The notes under the pieces: generated by a model
Databases searched by the model: none
Told to the model about the DNA's origin: nothing
Seen by the model: the letters and a program-made list of their open reading frames with translations, nothing else
Source of the DNA: an uncultured Collinsella sp.
Lineage (GTDB): Bacteria > Actinomycetota > Coriobacteriia > Coriobacteriales > Coriobacteriaceae
Direction of reading: 5' to 3'
DNA: 28,142 nt
Assembly (NCBI GenBank): GCA_958433005.1
Contig: CAUAWV010000030.1
Location: 1-28,142, forward strand
In this document: piece by piece, positions 7,820 through 16,060 of the stretch
Layout: each line of letters begins with the position of its first letter
Numbering within the stretch: the first letter of the stretch is position 1
Translations under genes and position numbers: made by a program

Positions 7820-10009
7820 TTAAATCAATTTGGTCGACTCCAGCTTTTCGATAATCCAGTCGTTGGCTTTGATGACCGGGCGGCGGAAGACGACGCCAAG
7901 GGCCAGCGACGGAATCAGGTAACTCGCCAAGATACCCAACTCAATCCAGTACTCCATATGGTAGGCGCCGGCCATGGCGGCATGCATGGCGTTGATGCCG
8001 TGGGTAAACGGCAGGAACGGGTAGATCGCCTGGAACACGGGGCCGGTCATCTCGATGGGGAACGTGCCGCCCGAACCGCCGACCTGCATGACCAGCAACA
8101 CGACGGCGAGTGCCTTACCGATATCGCCAAACGACACCGTAAGCGTGTAGACGATATTGGAGAACACGAGACTCGCGATCCAACCCGCCAGCACAAATTG
8201 CAGCGGGTTGTCGCACTGGATGCCAAAGAACAGGATGTCGCCCGCGCACACGAGCGTTGCCTGCAGCAGAGCCAGACCGCCAAAGAACAGGTAACGGCCC
8301 AGGTAGATTTCGTGCAGGCGCACGGGGATGAGCTCGTTGATGAGCTCATCGTCAACCGAGACCTTCATCATGGCCGCCAGCACGATCGAGCCGACCCAGA
8401 GCGACAGAATCGTGTAGAACGGCGCCATGGCCGAACCGTAGTTGCGGATCGGATAGACCGGCTTGCGGTCGAGCGCGACGGGGCCGGAAAGCGACACGGC
8501 CAAACCCTCGGGATCGTTGCCGATCATCGTCTTGATCGCGGCCAGATCGTCCGACATAAGGGCACCGTCGAGCTCGTCCTTAAAGGCGCTAATCTTGTCC
8601 GATGCCTCACCTAGCTGATCGGAAGCCTTGTTGACCAGCTCTGCGGCCTTAGAGAGACCCTTTGCCAGCGAACCAGATGCGTCGGTCAAGCCGTCTACGG
8701 CGCTATCCAGGTCGCCCGAGATGCTGTTCAGCGAATCCAAAACGCCCGAAATGGTCTTCTTGAGCTCCTTGGCCTTAACCGAAAACGTAGAGTCGTAGTC
8801 AGTCTTGGCGCCCGAGATACCAGCCTTGGCATCCGCGATTGCCTGATCGACCTCGGCACGCGACTTGTTAACCTCTGCCATGCTGTCCGAGAGGGACTTT
8901 GCGGTTGCCTTCAGGTCCTTGGCGTTGTTGCGATACTCCGTCGCGATCCTGCCCAGCGATGTCGCCACAGACTTAAGACTGTCCTGGAGCTTTTCGTCAG
9001 TCACCTGATCGGCAAAGCTGCGGAGCTGGTCGGCCGTGGCGTCGATATCGTCGGCACGCGTGTTGAGTGCCGCCGCGGCATCGTTGAGCTGAGACACCGT
9101 AAGGTGAACATGCTGATTCGCGGCATCGAATGCCTTCGCAAGCTCGGCGGACACGTTGTCGAACGAGCCCGCGCTTCCGTCAATCGCCGCGTCAACGGCA
9201 TCGTTGGCGGCCTTGAGCGCTTCCTTGGAATCATTGATGCCGCTCTTGGCGTGCTCCATCAGCTGCTTCGTCGACTCATCAACGGTGCCCGTCTGCTTGA
9301 GCATGCCGCCCGCCGATGTCAGTGAATCGGACGTGGAGCTCAAAATGCCCGCGAGCGACGTCGCACTCGCCTGAACGTCCTGCAGGTCCTCGACCGAATC
9401 GCCCAGCGTCGAGGACAGATTGGCGATAAAGTTGCTCACCTGGTCGGTACTCATATAGTCGAGCAGGCTGGACACGGTCTTAAGGCCGATGGTCGTGATG
9501 GTCTTGGTAAAGGTCTCGTTGACCTGACTCTGGACGGCGCTCGAGCCCTTTTCAGTCACGATCTGTGCGATGGCGTTAGCCTTCTGGTTCTCGTAGAACT
9601 CGATATCGGCGTGCTTCACCTCGGTCGAGAAAAGCGTCATCATGTCGGCGCTAAACGTTTTAGGGATAACGACGGCAGCGTAGTACGCGCCCGACTTGAC
9701 GCCATCGATGGCCTTATCGCGATCGTTGAGCACAACCCAGTCGAAGTTCTCGTTGCCGCGCAGGGTGGCGGTTACGTTTTCGCCCACGTTGACCTCGACG
9801 GGAATCAGATCGCTCTCGTAACCCTCATCAGTGTTGACCACGGCGATCTTAAGGTTGCCGGTGTTGCCGTACGGATCCCAGCTTCCGGCGATGTTAAACC
9901 ATGCATAGAGACATGGCACGATGATCAGGCCCATCACGACGACCATGCCGATCACGGAGCGAGACACGTTTTGGACATCGCGCTTAAACAGGTGCAGGAT
10001 GTTTTTCAT
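7820..10009 (-). CDS. YhgE/Pip family membrane protein (second of pair)
   Basis: 729 residues. A single N-terminal helix (about 17-40) leads into the family hallmark LYAWFNIAGSWDPYGNT (34-50). A long, mostly extracytoplasmic, helix-rich region follows (about 60-500), rich in Ala, Ser, Asp and Lys with heptad-like repeats. The C-terminal part is an ABC-2-like permease domain with about five to six helices, including a conserved-looking GGSGGTFPIEM segment and the LPFTHGINAM motif. The family includes YhgE of Bacillus, lactococcal phage infection protein Pip and the related YueB/EsaA group. Its start touches the TAA stop of the upstream paralogue and uses an AAAGGAGGTGA site inside that gene, so the two are translationally coupled. 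Function in this organism is unknown; a role in envelope export is inference. Confidence 0.88.
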   Translation of the reverse strand: MKNILHLFKRDVQNVSRSVIGMVVVMGLIIVPCLYAWFNIAGSWDPYGNTGNLKIAVVNTDEGYESDLIPVEVNVGENVTATLRGNENFDWVVLNDRDKAIDGVKSGAYYAAVVIPKTFSADMMTLFSTEVKHADIEFYENQKANAIAQIVTEKGSSAVQSQVNETFTKTITTIGLKTVSSLLDYMSTDQVSNFIANLSSTLGDSVEDLQDVQASATSLAGILSSTSDSLTSAGGMLKQTGTVDESTKQLMEHAKSGINDSKEALKAANDAVDAAIDGSAGSFDNVSAELAKAFDAANQHVHLTVSQLNDAAAALNTRADDIDATADQLRSFADQVTDEKLQDSLKSVATSLGRIATEYRNNAKDLKATAKSLSDSMAEVNKSRAEVDQAIADAKAGISGAKTDYDSTFSVKAKELKKTISGVLDSLNSISGDLDSAVDGLTDASGSLAKGLSKAAELVNKASDQLGEASDKISAFKDELDGALMSDDLAAIKTMIGNDPEGLAVSLSGPVALDRKPVYPIRNYGSAMAPFYTILSLWVGSIVLAAMMKVSVDDELINELIPVRLHEIYLGRYLFFGGLALLQATLVCAGDILFFGIQCDNPLQFVLAGWIASLVFSNIVYTLTVSFGDIGKALAVVLLVMQVGGSGGTFPIEMTGPVFQAIYPFLPFTHGINAMHAAMAGAYHMEYWIELGILASYLIPSLALGVVFRRPVIKANDWIIEKLESTKLI

Positions 10010-12835
10010 TTATGCCTCACCTCCTTTAGAGTGCTTGCCAAGCGAGGTGGTGTCCCCGTCGTTTCCGTTTACGTTGTCAGCGCCGTCGGCATCTTGAGCC
10101 TTACGATGCGCACCGATATGCGACAGACGGCTCGTAGGCTGTTCGCCTCCCTTGGCGCCACGCTCGCTGGCGTTGAGACCAAACATGCGACGGGCGGCAG
10201 GGATGGCAGCCGTGTGCTCGCGCATCTCGCGGCGAAGGTCCTCGTCCGAAAGCGCCGAGATACGCATCTGGGTATTGAGGCTCGCACGGATGTATTCGAT
10301 GTTGATGAGCCAGCCGCAGATGGCGATAACCGAAATGATCCAGATAACGAGCAGGATGATCTTGCCGTTATTGTCGATATCGAGCACCGTCGAAAGCACA
10401 AAGAGCAGAACCTGCACGCCTACCACGGCGGCAAAACCGCCCTTGATGTAGTACGGGTAGCGATGCTCAAACGCCACGGCATGATCGAGCAGCTCGCGAC
10501 GGTACGAATCCGAATCGAGCATGACGCGCATGGCCGTGCGCAGCGAATAGCGCTGGCGCGGCAGGTCGTTGGACTCGCAGATCATGAGGCCCGTCGTGGA
10601 AAGCTGCTTGTCAAAGAGCAGGTTGAGGTTGAGCAGCAGCGGACGCAGCTGCAAGCCAATAAAGAGTGCGATGGCAAGGAACACGCCCAGGATGCACAGG
10701 TTGAACAGGTAGTTGAACGAATACATGCCACCGACGGTCTCGCGCAGCAGGTTGATGCCATAGGTGAAGGGCAGCAGCGGATGCAGCCATTGGAAGAAGC
10801 CGGGCATCATCTCGATGGGATACATGCCCGACGAGCCGGGGATCTGCACAATGACGAGGATGACGCCAATGGCTTTACCGATATGCTTAAACGTGGTGGA
10901 CAGCGCATAGATGATGTTGACGTAGGTGAACGAAATAGCGATGCCGCCCAGTACAAAGAGCAGCGGATTGACGCACTGAACGCCAATGACCAGGTCGCCC
11001 ACCGTAACGATAATGGCCTGGAACGCGCCCAGGATCACCAGCAGCAGCCAGCGGCCAAAGTAGCCCTGACGCGCCGTAAAGCTACCGATGCCCTCGCGGT
11101 CGACCTCGAGTTTATAGATAGCGATGAGCACATAGCCGCCTACCCACAGCGCCAGATTGGTGTAGAAGGGCGCGATGCCCGAGCCAAAGCTCTTGACCGG
11201 ATAGATTGACTTGGACGTCAGCTCAACCGGAGATGCCATGAAATCTGCCACGTCATTGACGTCGACGTCCATGAGGTCGGCTAACTCGCCCATAGACTCA
11301 GAGGTCTGCAGCGCCGCAATGTCATTGGCGGCGGTCGCGAGCTTGTCCTGAACCTTGGCAAGGGAGGCGTCGGTTTGGGATAGCGTGGTCTTTGCCTGCT
11401 TGAGCGTGGCGTCGAGCTGCGCCAGCGTGCCGCGCGCGCTCGCTATCGTGGGGGTCATACCCGACACAATGCCGGTCAAATCGCCCGAAACGGCGGCAAA
11501 GGAGTCAAGCGCGCTCGAAGCCTTCGGAAGTGCGTTCTGACCCAGATCGGTCTGAGCCTGACCGAGGCTAGCCGTACCGGTCTGAATTGCCGCGTTGAGT
11601 GCGTTGCTCGCGTTCGAGATTGCCGTAGCGTCGTTTGCCATGGCGCTCGACTGTGCAGAAAGGCCATCCTTGATGCTCTGCAGCTTCTGGTTTTGCTCGC
11701 GAAGCGAATCGATGGTCGATACAATGCGCGCGTCAATTTCCTCGGAACCTGTCGACGTGTCATTAACGAGAATCTCCAAGTGCCCGATAACGGCCTTATT
11801 GTGATCGATCGTCGCCTGGAGAGACTCGAGCGAGTTGTCGATGCGGGTGGTCGTAGATGTGACCGTACCCGTTAGCTTGCCAATCGCAGCGTTCGCGGAG
11901 GCTGACGTCTTGGTGAGTGCAAGGCTACCTTCCGAGAGTGCCTTGGAGAGCGAGGTGATAGAGTTGCCCGCCGTGGCGCGAGCCTCGCCCAGCAGGTCGT
12001 TGCCCTGGGAGATTGCCTGCGTCAGCGACGGTGCCTGACCTTGCAAGCCGGCAAGCGCCGCATCAGCCGAGGCGATAGCGCCACTCGTCTTATCGATGGC
12101 GGCATTCATATCGCCAATCGAATCGCGCACCTCACCCAAGGTGTCGGATGCCTCGGACACCGAACTTGTCAGCGAGTCCTGAGTCTGGGTTGCCTTGTCC
12201 TTTAAATCGATGCCGGCATCCTTGGCGATGCCCGCTACGGTCTCGCCCACCGTGGAGACAAACTCCGAGTTGATCTGCTCCTCGATGGTGTTGGCACCGG
12301 TATCGGTGACCTTGGGCGCAATGGCGCTCTTCTTCTCATTGACGTAATAGGTGAGCTTCGGCTGATGGTAATTGCCATCGAGCATCGAGACAAGATTGTC
12401 GGAGAAGTTCTTGGGGATTACGATCGCCGCGTAGTATTCCCCGCTCTCGACGCCCTCTTTGGCATCGGCAGCCGAGTCGACGAAGGTCCAGCCCAGCTGA
12501 TCGTTTTCCTTGAGCTGGTCGACCACCTTATCGCCCGCATTGAGCTCGCCCACTAGGTCGTTTTGGGTACCCTGATCGTTGTTGGCGATAGCAATCTTGA
12601 TGCCCTGGGTGTTTCCGTACGGATCCCAGTTTGCCACGATGTTGTACCAGGCATACAGCGAGGGAATAACACACACGCCGAGGGTAACCACCAAGGCGAC
12701 GGGGTTCACGAGCAATCGCTTGATGTCACGCTTAAAGATCGCAAAGGATACCTTTGCGTTGGATAGTTTGCTGCCGAGACTCACGCTTAGACCATCCATC
12801 CTGTCGTTGAATCGAATCGTACTATCGACAACCAT
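10010..12835 (-). CDS. YhgE/Pip family membrane protein (first of pair)
   Basis: About 941 residues. Same architecture as its downstream neighbour: N-terminal helix (about 41-65), hallmark LYAWYNIVANWDPYGNT (about 60-76), a long coiled-coil-prone region (about 180-540), and a C-terminal permease-like domain with GSSGMYPIEMMPG and LPFTYGINLLRE. It differs in a C-terminal extension carrying two more helices (GGFAAVVGVQVLLFVLS and IILLVIWIISVIAICGWL) and a charged cytoplasmic tail of about 100 residues. The start is uncertain. ATG at 12835 is given; TTG at 12868, ATG at 12799 and GTG at 12784 are also in frame, and none has a clear Shine-Dalgarno site. A tail of Asp, Lys and Gly ends with KGGEA, whose codons contain the ribosome site for the next gene. 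Confidence 0.85.
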   Translation of the reverse strand: MVVDSTIRFNDRMDGLSVSLGSKLSNAKVSFAIFKRDIKRLLVNPVALVVTLGVCVIPSLYAWYNIVANWDPYGNTQGIKIAIANNDQGTQNDLVGELNAGDKVVDQLKENDQLGWTFVDSAADAKEGVESGEYYAAIVIPKNFSDNLVSMLDGNYHQPKLTYYVNEKKSAIAPKVTDTGANTIEEQINSEFVSTVGETVAGIAKDAGIDLKDKATQTQDSLTSSVSEASDTLGEVRDSIGDMNAAIDKTSGAIASADAALAGLQGQAPSLTQAISQGNDLLGEARATAGNSITSLSKALSEGSLALTKTSASANAAIGKLTGTVTSTTTRIDNSLESLQATIDHNKAVIGHLEILVNDTSTGSEEIDARIVSTIDSLREQNQKLQSIKDGLSAQSSAMANDATAISNASNALNAAIQTGTASLGQAQTDLGQNALPKASSALDSFAAVSGDLTGIVSGMTPTIASARGTLAQLDATLKQAKTTLSQTDASLAKVQDKLATAANDIAALQTSESMGELADLMDVDVNDVADFMASPVELTSKSIYPVKSFGSGIAPFYTNLALWVGGYVLIAIYKLEVDREGIGSFTARQGYFGRWLLLVILGAFQAIIVTVGDLVIGVQCVNPLLFVLGGIAISFTYVNIIYALSTTFKHIGKAIGVILVIVQIPGSSGMYPIEMMPGFFQWLHPLLPFTYGINLLRETVGGMYSFNYLFNLCILGVFLAIALFIGLQLRPLLLNLNLLFDKQLSTTGLMICESNDLPRQRYSLRTAMRVMLDSDSYRRELLDHAVAFEHRYPYYIKGGFAAVVGVQVLLFVLSTVLDIDNNGKIILLVIWIISVIAICGWLINIEYIRASLNTQMRISALSDEDLRREMREHTAAIPAARRMFGLNASERGAKGGEQPTSRLSHIGAHRKAQDADGADNVNGNDGDTTSLGKHSKGGEA

Positions 12836-13131
12836 TGTACGTAGGCGCTTTAGTGCCTCGCGGCACAATGGTGCTGAGTTTTGCGGGTAGCAATATACTA
12901 CGAAGATGAGTTAACGTACAGTTGTACAGTATCTTAAATTTCAGCAGGTCACAAAACCACAACCCGCACAAATTAGCAATCCGAATAGTCATCGGGGGCG
13001 TTCTTAAACTACCAGTCAAACAAGAACGTCCCCAACGACCACTTTTTCTCCGTCCCCAAGGGATCATTATTGGACCGTCGATGTTTTGGTAATGCCAGCG
13101 AGCGGTCACCAGAGCGAACAAATTGGCATGA

Positions 13132-13172
13132 AAAGAGGACGGCATAGACCTTCTGGTCATGCCGTCCTCTTT
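13132..13172 (-). terminator. Long hairpin terminator after htpG
   Basis: An 18-bp stem with one bulged A: AAAGAGGAC-GGCAT-(A)-GACC (13132-13150), loop TTCT, GGTC-ATGCC-GTCCTCTTT (13155-13172). On the minus strand the stem ends in CTCTTTTC, giving a T-run. It is the best terminator for htpG, about 120 nt past its stop, and could also act on the plus strand. The core resembles the hairpin at 5172-5196. Confidence 0.75.
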
Positions 13173-13201
13173 GAATGACAAGTTGTCGCTCTGGTGCCCG
13201 C

Positions 13202-13286
13202 GCAGCGTCGGCTGGTCCGCCGTTCGTTAGAACGGCGGAACGAAGGGCAGCGTCGAGTGGTTACGCGGTTCGTAGAACCGCGTAAC
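13202..13286. repeat. Tandem 45-bp units, each with a hairpin
   Basis: GCAGCGTCG-NN-TGGT occurs at 13202-13216 and again at 13247-13261. Each is followed by or runs into a perfect hairpin: CCGCCGTTC-GTTA-GAACGGCGG (13217-13238) and GTTACGCGGTTC-GTA-GAACCGCGTAAC (13260-13286). The stems differ in sequence while remaining fully paired, and both loops sit in a GTTC-GT(T)A-GAAC core. The second hairpin ends 8 nt from the htpG stop codon. Confidence 0.7.
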
Positions 13287-13293
13287 ACCCTAG

Positions 13294-15318
13294 TTACATC
13301 AGCTCGCAGACAGCCGCCGCGAAGGCAACGGGGTCCTCAGGCAGAATGCCCTCGACCAGCAGAGCCTGGTCATAGAGCAGACCGGAGTACTGCTTGATCT
13401 TATCGGCGTCGCCTGCCTTCTGGGCAGCGACAAGCTTGTCAAAGACCGGGTGCTTGGCGTTGAGCTCGAGCACGCGCTGGCTCTTGGGCATGCCGTCGGG
13501 CGCGCCCTCGGGCCCCTTCTGGAGCACCTTCTCCATCTCGAGCGAAAGCGGACCCTCGGTGGTGATGCAAGCGGGGGCATCGGTCAGGCGCGCGGAGACG
13601 GCAACTTTCTCGACCTTGTCACCGAGCGCCTCCTTCATAGCGCTAAAGAGGTCCTCGTTTTCCTTGGTGGCGTCCTCGGCCTCCTTCTTCTCGTCCTCGG
13701 TCGCCAGATCAAGATCGCCAGTCGCGACGTTCTTGAGCTCCAGGTGACGATCCTCGACCTCGGGCTCGGCACCGTCGGCAACGGCCTTCTCGGCAGCCTC
13801 GCGGGCGGCGTCGTCTTCGTAGATCTTAGGCATATCGGCGGCAACGTATTCACGCATAGCCTGGAACGTGAACTCATCCACATCCTGCGTCAGCAACAGC
13901 ACGTCATAGCCGCGCTCGAGCACGCCCTTTACCACGGGCATCTTGGCCAAGCGCTCACGCGAGTCGCCGGCGGCGTAGTAGATGGCCTTCTGATCCTCGG
14001 GCATGCCCTTGGCATACTCGGCCAGGGTAATCATCTTCTGCTCCTTGGCAGACCAGAACAGTAGCAGGTCGGCGAGCTCATCGGCCTTCATGCCATAGCT
14101 CGAGTAGATGCCGTACTTAAGGCCGCGGCCAAAGTTCTCAAAGAACTTCTCGTAGGCCTCGCGGTCGTTGTCGCGCATATCCTCAAGATCGGCGGTAATC
14201 TTCTTCTCCACGCGCTTGGCGATGGCCTTGAGCTGACGGTTCTGCTGCAGCGTCTCACGCGAGATGTTGAGCGACACGTCGGCAGAATCCACGACGCCGC
14301 GGACAAAGTTGTAGTAGTCGGGCAGCAGGTCGTCGCACTTCTCCATAATCAGAACGTTGGAGCTGTAGAGCGCCAGGCCCTTCTCGTAGTCCTTGCTGTA
14401 CAGATCGAACGGCGCGCGGCCCGGCACAAACAGCAGCGCATCGTACTCAAGCGTACCCTCGGCATGGAAGCTGATAGTGCGCGCGGGATCGTCAAAGTCG
14501 TGGAACGTGGACTTGTAGAACTCGTTGTAATCCTTCTGCTCAACGTCGGAGCTGCGCTTTTTCCAAATCGGCATCATTGAGTTGATGGTCTCGAGCTCCT
14601 GGTAGTCCTCGTACTCGGGCTTGTAGTCGTCGCCGGCGTCCTCGGGCTTGGGTTTCTGGCGGCTCTTGCTCACCGTCATCTGAATCGGGTAGCGCACATA
14701 GTTGCTGTACTGCTGAATCAGGCTCTTGAGGCCCCACTCGGTCAGGAAGCGATCGTAGGTCTCGGCCTCGCCGTCGGCGTCGAGCTTCTCGTTCTCGCGC
14801 AGCGTCAGGATGACATCGGTACCGTGCTCAGCACGCTCGCCATCCTCGATGGTGTAGCCCTCAAGACCGTCGGACTCCCAAACGTGGGCGGTATCCTCGC
14901 CATAAGCGCGGCTGACGACCTTCACGTGGCTGGCGACCATAAAGGCGGAGTAGAAACCCACGCCAAACTGACCGATGATGTCGACATCGGAACCCTGCTG
15001 CTCGGCGTTCTCGGTCTTAAACTCCTCGGAGCCGGAATGGGCGATGGTGCCCAGATTGCGCTCGAGCTCCTCGGCGGTCATGCCGATACCGTTATCCGAA
15101 ATGGTGATGGTACGGGCATCTTTATCAAAGGAAACACGGATGGCCAGGTCGCCCTGGTCGAGCTTGACACTCGGATCCTGCAGGCTCTTAAAGTTGAGCT
15201 TGTCGACGGCATCGCTCGCGTTGGAGATAAGCTCGCGCAGGAAGATTTCCTTATTGGTGTAGATGGAATTGATCATGAGGTCGAGCAGTTTTTTGCTCTC
15301 GGTCTTAAATTGACGCAT
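13294..15318 (-). CDS. htpG: Chaperone protein HtpG (Hsp90)
   Basis: Bacterial Hsp90, a cytosolic ATP-dependent dimeric chaperone. 674 residues, somewhat longer than the usual 620-630. The N-terminal GHKL ATPase shows LRELISNASDA (28-38), DNGIGMT (75-81), GTIAHSGS (90-97) and GQFGVGFYSAF (116-126). Middle and C-terminal domains follow; an acidic, lysine-rich insert between about residues 505 and 555 explains the extra length. Start ATG at 15318 with AAGGA six bases upstream. The upstream region holds no CIRCE-like or CTTGAGT inverted repeat; it has an ACATAC/GTATGT dyad instead. The acetyltransferase gene lies about 200 bp upstream on the same strand. Confidence 0.97.
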   Translation of the reverse strand: MRQFKTESKKLLDLMINSIYTNKEIFLRELISNASDAVDKLNFKSLQDPSVKLDQGDLAIRVSFDKDARTITISDNGIGMTAEELERNLGTIAHSGSEEFKTENAEQQGSDVDIIGQFGVGFYSAFMVASHVKVVSRAYGEDTAHVWESDGLEGYTIEDGERAEHGTDVILTLRENEKLDADGEAETYDRFLTEWGLKSLIQQYSNYVRYPIQMTVSKSRQKPKPEDAGDDYKPEYEDYQELETINSMMPIWKKRSSDVEQKDYNEFYKSTFHDFDDPARTISFHAEGTLEYDALLFVPGRAPFDLYSKDYEKGLALYSSNVLIMEKCDDLLPDYYNFVRGVVDSADVSLNISRETLQQNRQLKAIAKRVEKKITADLEDMRDNDREAYEKFFENFGRGLKYGIYSSYGMKADELADLLLFWSAKEQKMITLAEYAKGMPEDQKAIYYAAGDSRERLAKMPVVKGVLERGYDVLLLTQDVDEFTFQAMREYVAADMPKIYEDDAAREAAEKAVADGAEPEVEDRHLELKNVATGDLDLATEDEKKEAEDATKENEDLFSAMKEALGDKVEKVAVSARLTDAPACITTEGPLSLEMEKVLQKGPEGAPDGMPKSQRVLELNAKHPVFDKLVAAQKAGDADKIKQYSGLLYDQALLVEGILPEDPVAFAAAVCELM

Positions 15319-15520
15319 ATGCAGTCCTTTCGCGCTACCCCCGTCCGCAAAAACGGCCCGGTTGCCCGAGCCGCATTGCAGACCTGCTATGTTCAGACTT
15401 AGATTTTATAACCCATTAGCGCGCATATATACATACGGAATCGAAAAACTGTATGTCCAAACGCTCTGATGCGCCAATTGCCAAGGAGTGTCCCCGACTG
15501 CCGGCAGGAAAGGAACGTCC
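15319..15520. other. htpG upstream region
   Basis: About 200 bp between htpG and the acetyltransferase. On the minus strand a TATAAA box (15402-15397) is the most promoter-like feature, with no good -35. Further up lies the dyad ACATAC-N14-GTATGT (15431-15436, 15451-15456). Next to the acetyltransferase stop is a GTCCCC-rich stretch with a CTGCCGGCAG palindrome (15498-15507). The first part of this stretch, next to htpG, is GC-rich and shows nothing else. Confidence 0.4.
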
Positions 15521-16021
15521 CTATCTGCCATCTACGCGCTTGGCCATCCAAACATGGGGCTGGCCCTCGTCTTCGTAGTCCACCGGGGCAATCTGCGTGT
15601 AACCCGCCTTGGCATAGAGTGGTAGCACGTATTCCTGCGCGTGCAGCTTAATGAGCTTGGCGCCGGCATCACGCGCGCACGTATCACTGGCCTCGACAAT
15701 CTTGCTCGCCAAACCGCGACGGCGCATGCTCGGCAGCACGGCCACGCGCCCCATAATGTAGGTCTCCCCCGCCACGACGCCTTCGTCCAAGTCGCACGCC
15801 GGCAAAACTGGAGCTTCGGCATCTGCCGCGTACTCCAGTTCCTCGGGAAACACGCGCGAGCAACCGGCAAGCTCACCGTCTACATAGAGCGTCACATGGA
15901 TGCAGTTCGGATCCTCGTCGATAGCGTCAAACTCATTCTCGTAGCCCTGCTCGTCCATAAAAACGACGCGGCGCACCAACGCCGCGTCATCAAAGCATCC
16001 CGTCTTAAGTTGGATATCCAT
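15521..16021 (-). CDS. ElaA-like GNAT N-acetyltransferase
   Basis: 166 residues from ATG 16021, which has AAAGGG five to six bases upstream; a TTG six codons earlier is unlikely. The GNAT fold is shown by the beta-strand YIMGRVAVLPSMRRRGLASKIVE (about 88-110) with the acetyl-CoA pyrophosphate loop RRRGLASK, and by KLHAQEYVLPLYAKAGY near the C-terminus, which matches the ElaA-type arrangement. Acceptor substrate unknown; family members act on small amines or protein N-termini. It follows the PHP phosphatase by 39 bases on the same strand and may be the last gene of the cps unit, but the link could be only positional. Confidence 0.82.
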   Translation of the reverse strand: MDIQLKTGCFDDAALVRRVVFMDEQGYENEFDAIDEDPNCIHVTLYVDGELAGCSRVFPEELEYAADAEAPVLPACDLDEGVVAGETYIMGRVAVLPSMRRRGLASKIVEASDTCARDAGAKLIKLHAQEYVLPLYAKAGYTQIAPVDYEDEGQPHVWMAKRVDGR

Positions 16022-16060
16022 GGCTGCCCTTTCATTCAATGCGAACGTTAGGGACAGATT

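Larger units (their letters stand above)
12836..13293. other. Gene-free stretch with multiple dyads
   Basis: About 450 bp with no convincing gene. From the YhgE side it holds: a possible -10 (TAGTAT/TATATT, about 12893-12901, minus strand); a dyad GTACA-GT-TGTAC at 12916-12927; an inverted repeat GGGGGCGTTCTT / AAGAACGTCCCC (12994-13005, 13022-13033); a long terminator hairpin at 13132-13172; and a tandem hairpin repeat at 13202-13286. An AT-richer patch at about 12890-12960 is the likely promoter of the YhgE pair. A 119-codon minus-strand open frame crosses this region but runs through the hairpins and resembles no protein. Confidence 0.6.

Noticed and set aside
9611..11209. 532-codon plus-strand open frame across both YhgE genes
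   Set aside because: Same register effect: both YhgE genes share one frame, so the mirror frame stays open through their junction. No protein-like features.
12822..13181. 119-codon minus-strand open frame upstream of the YhgE pair
   Set aside because: It runs through the long terminator hairpin and the GTCCCC inverted repeat, overlaps the YhgE start region and resembles no protein.
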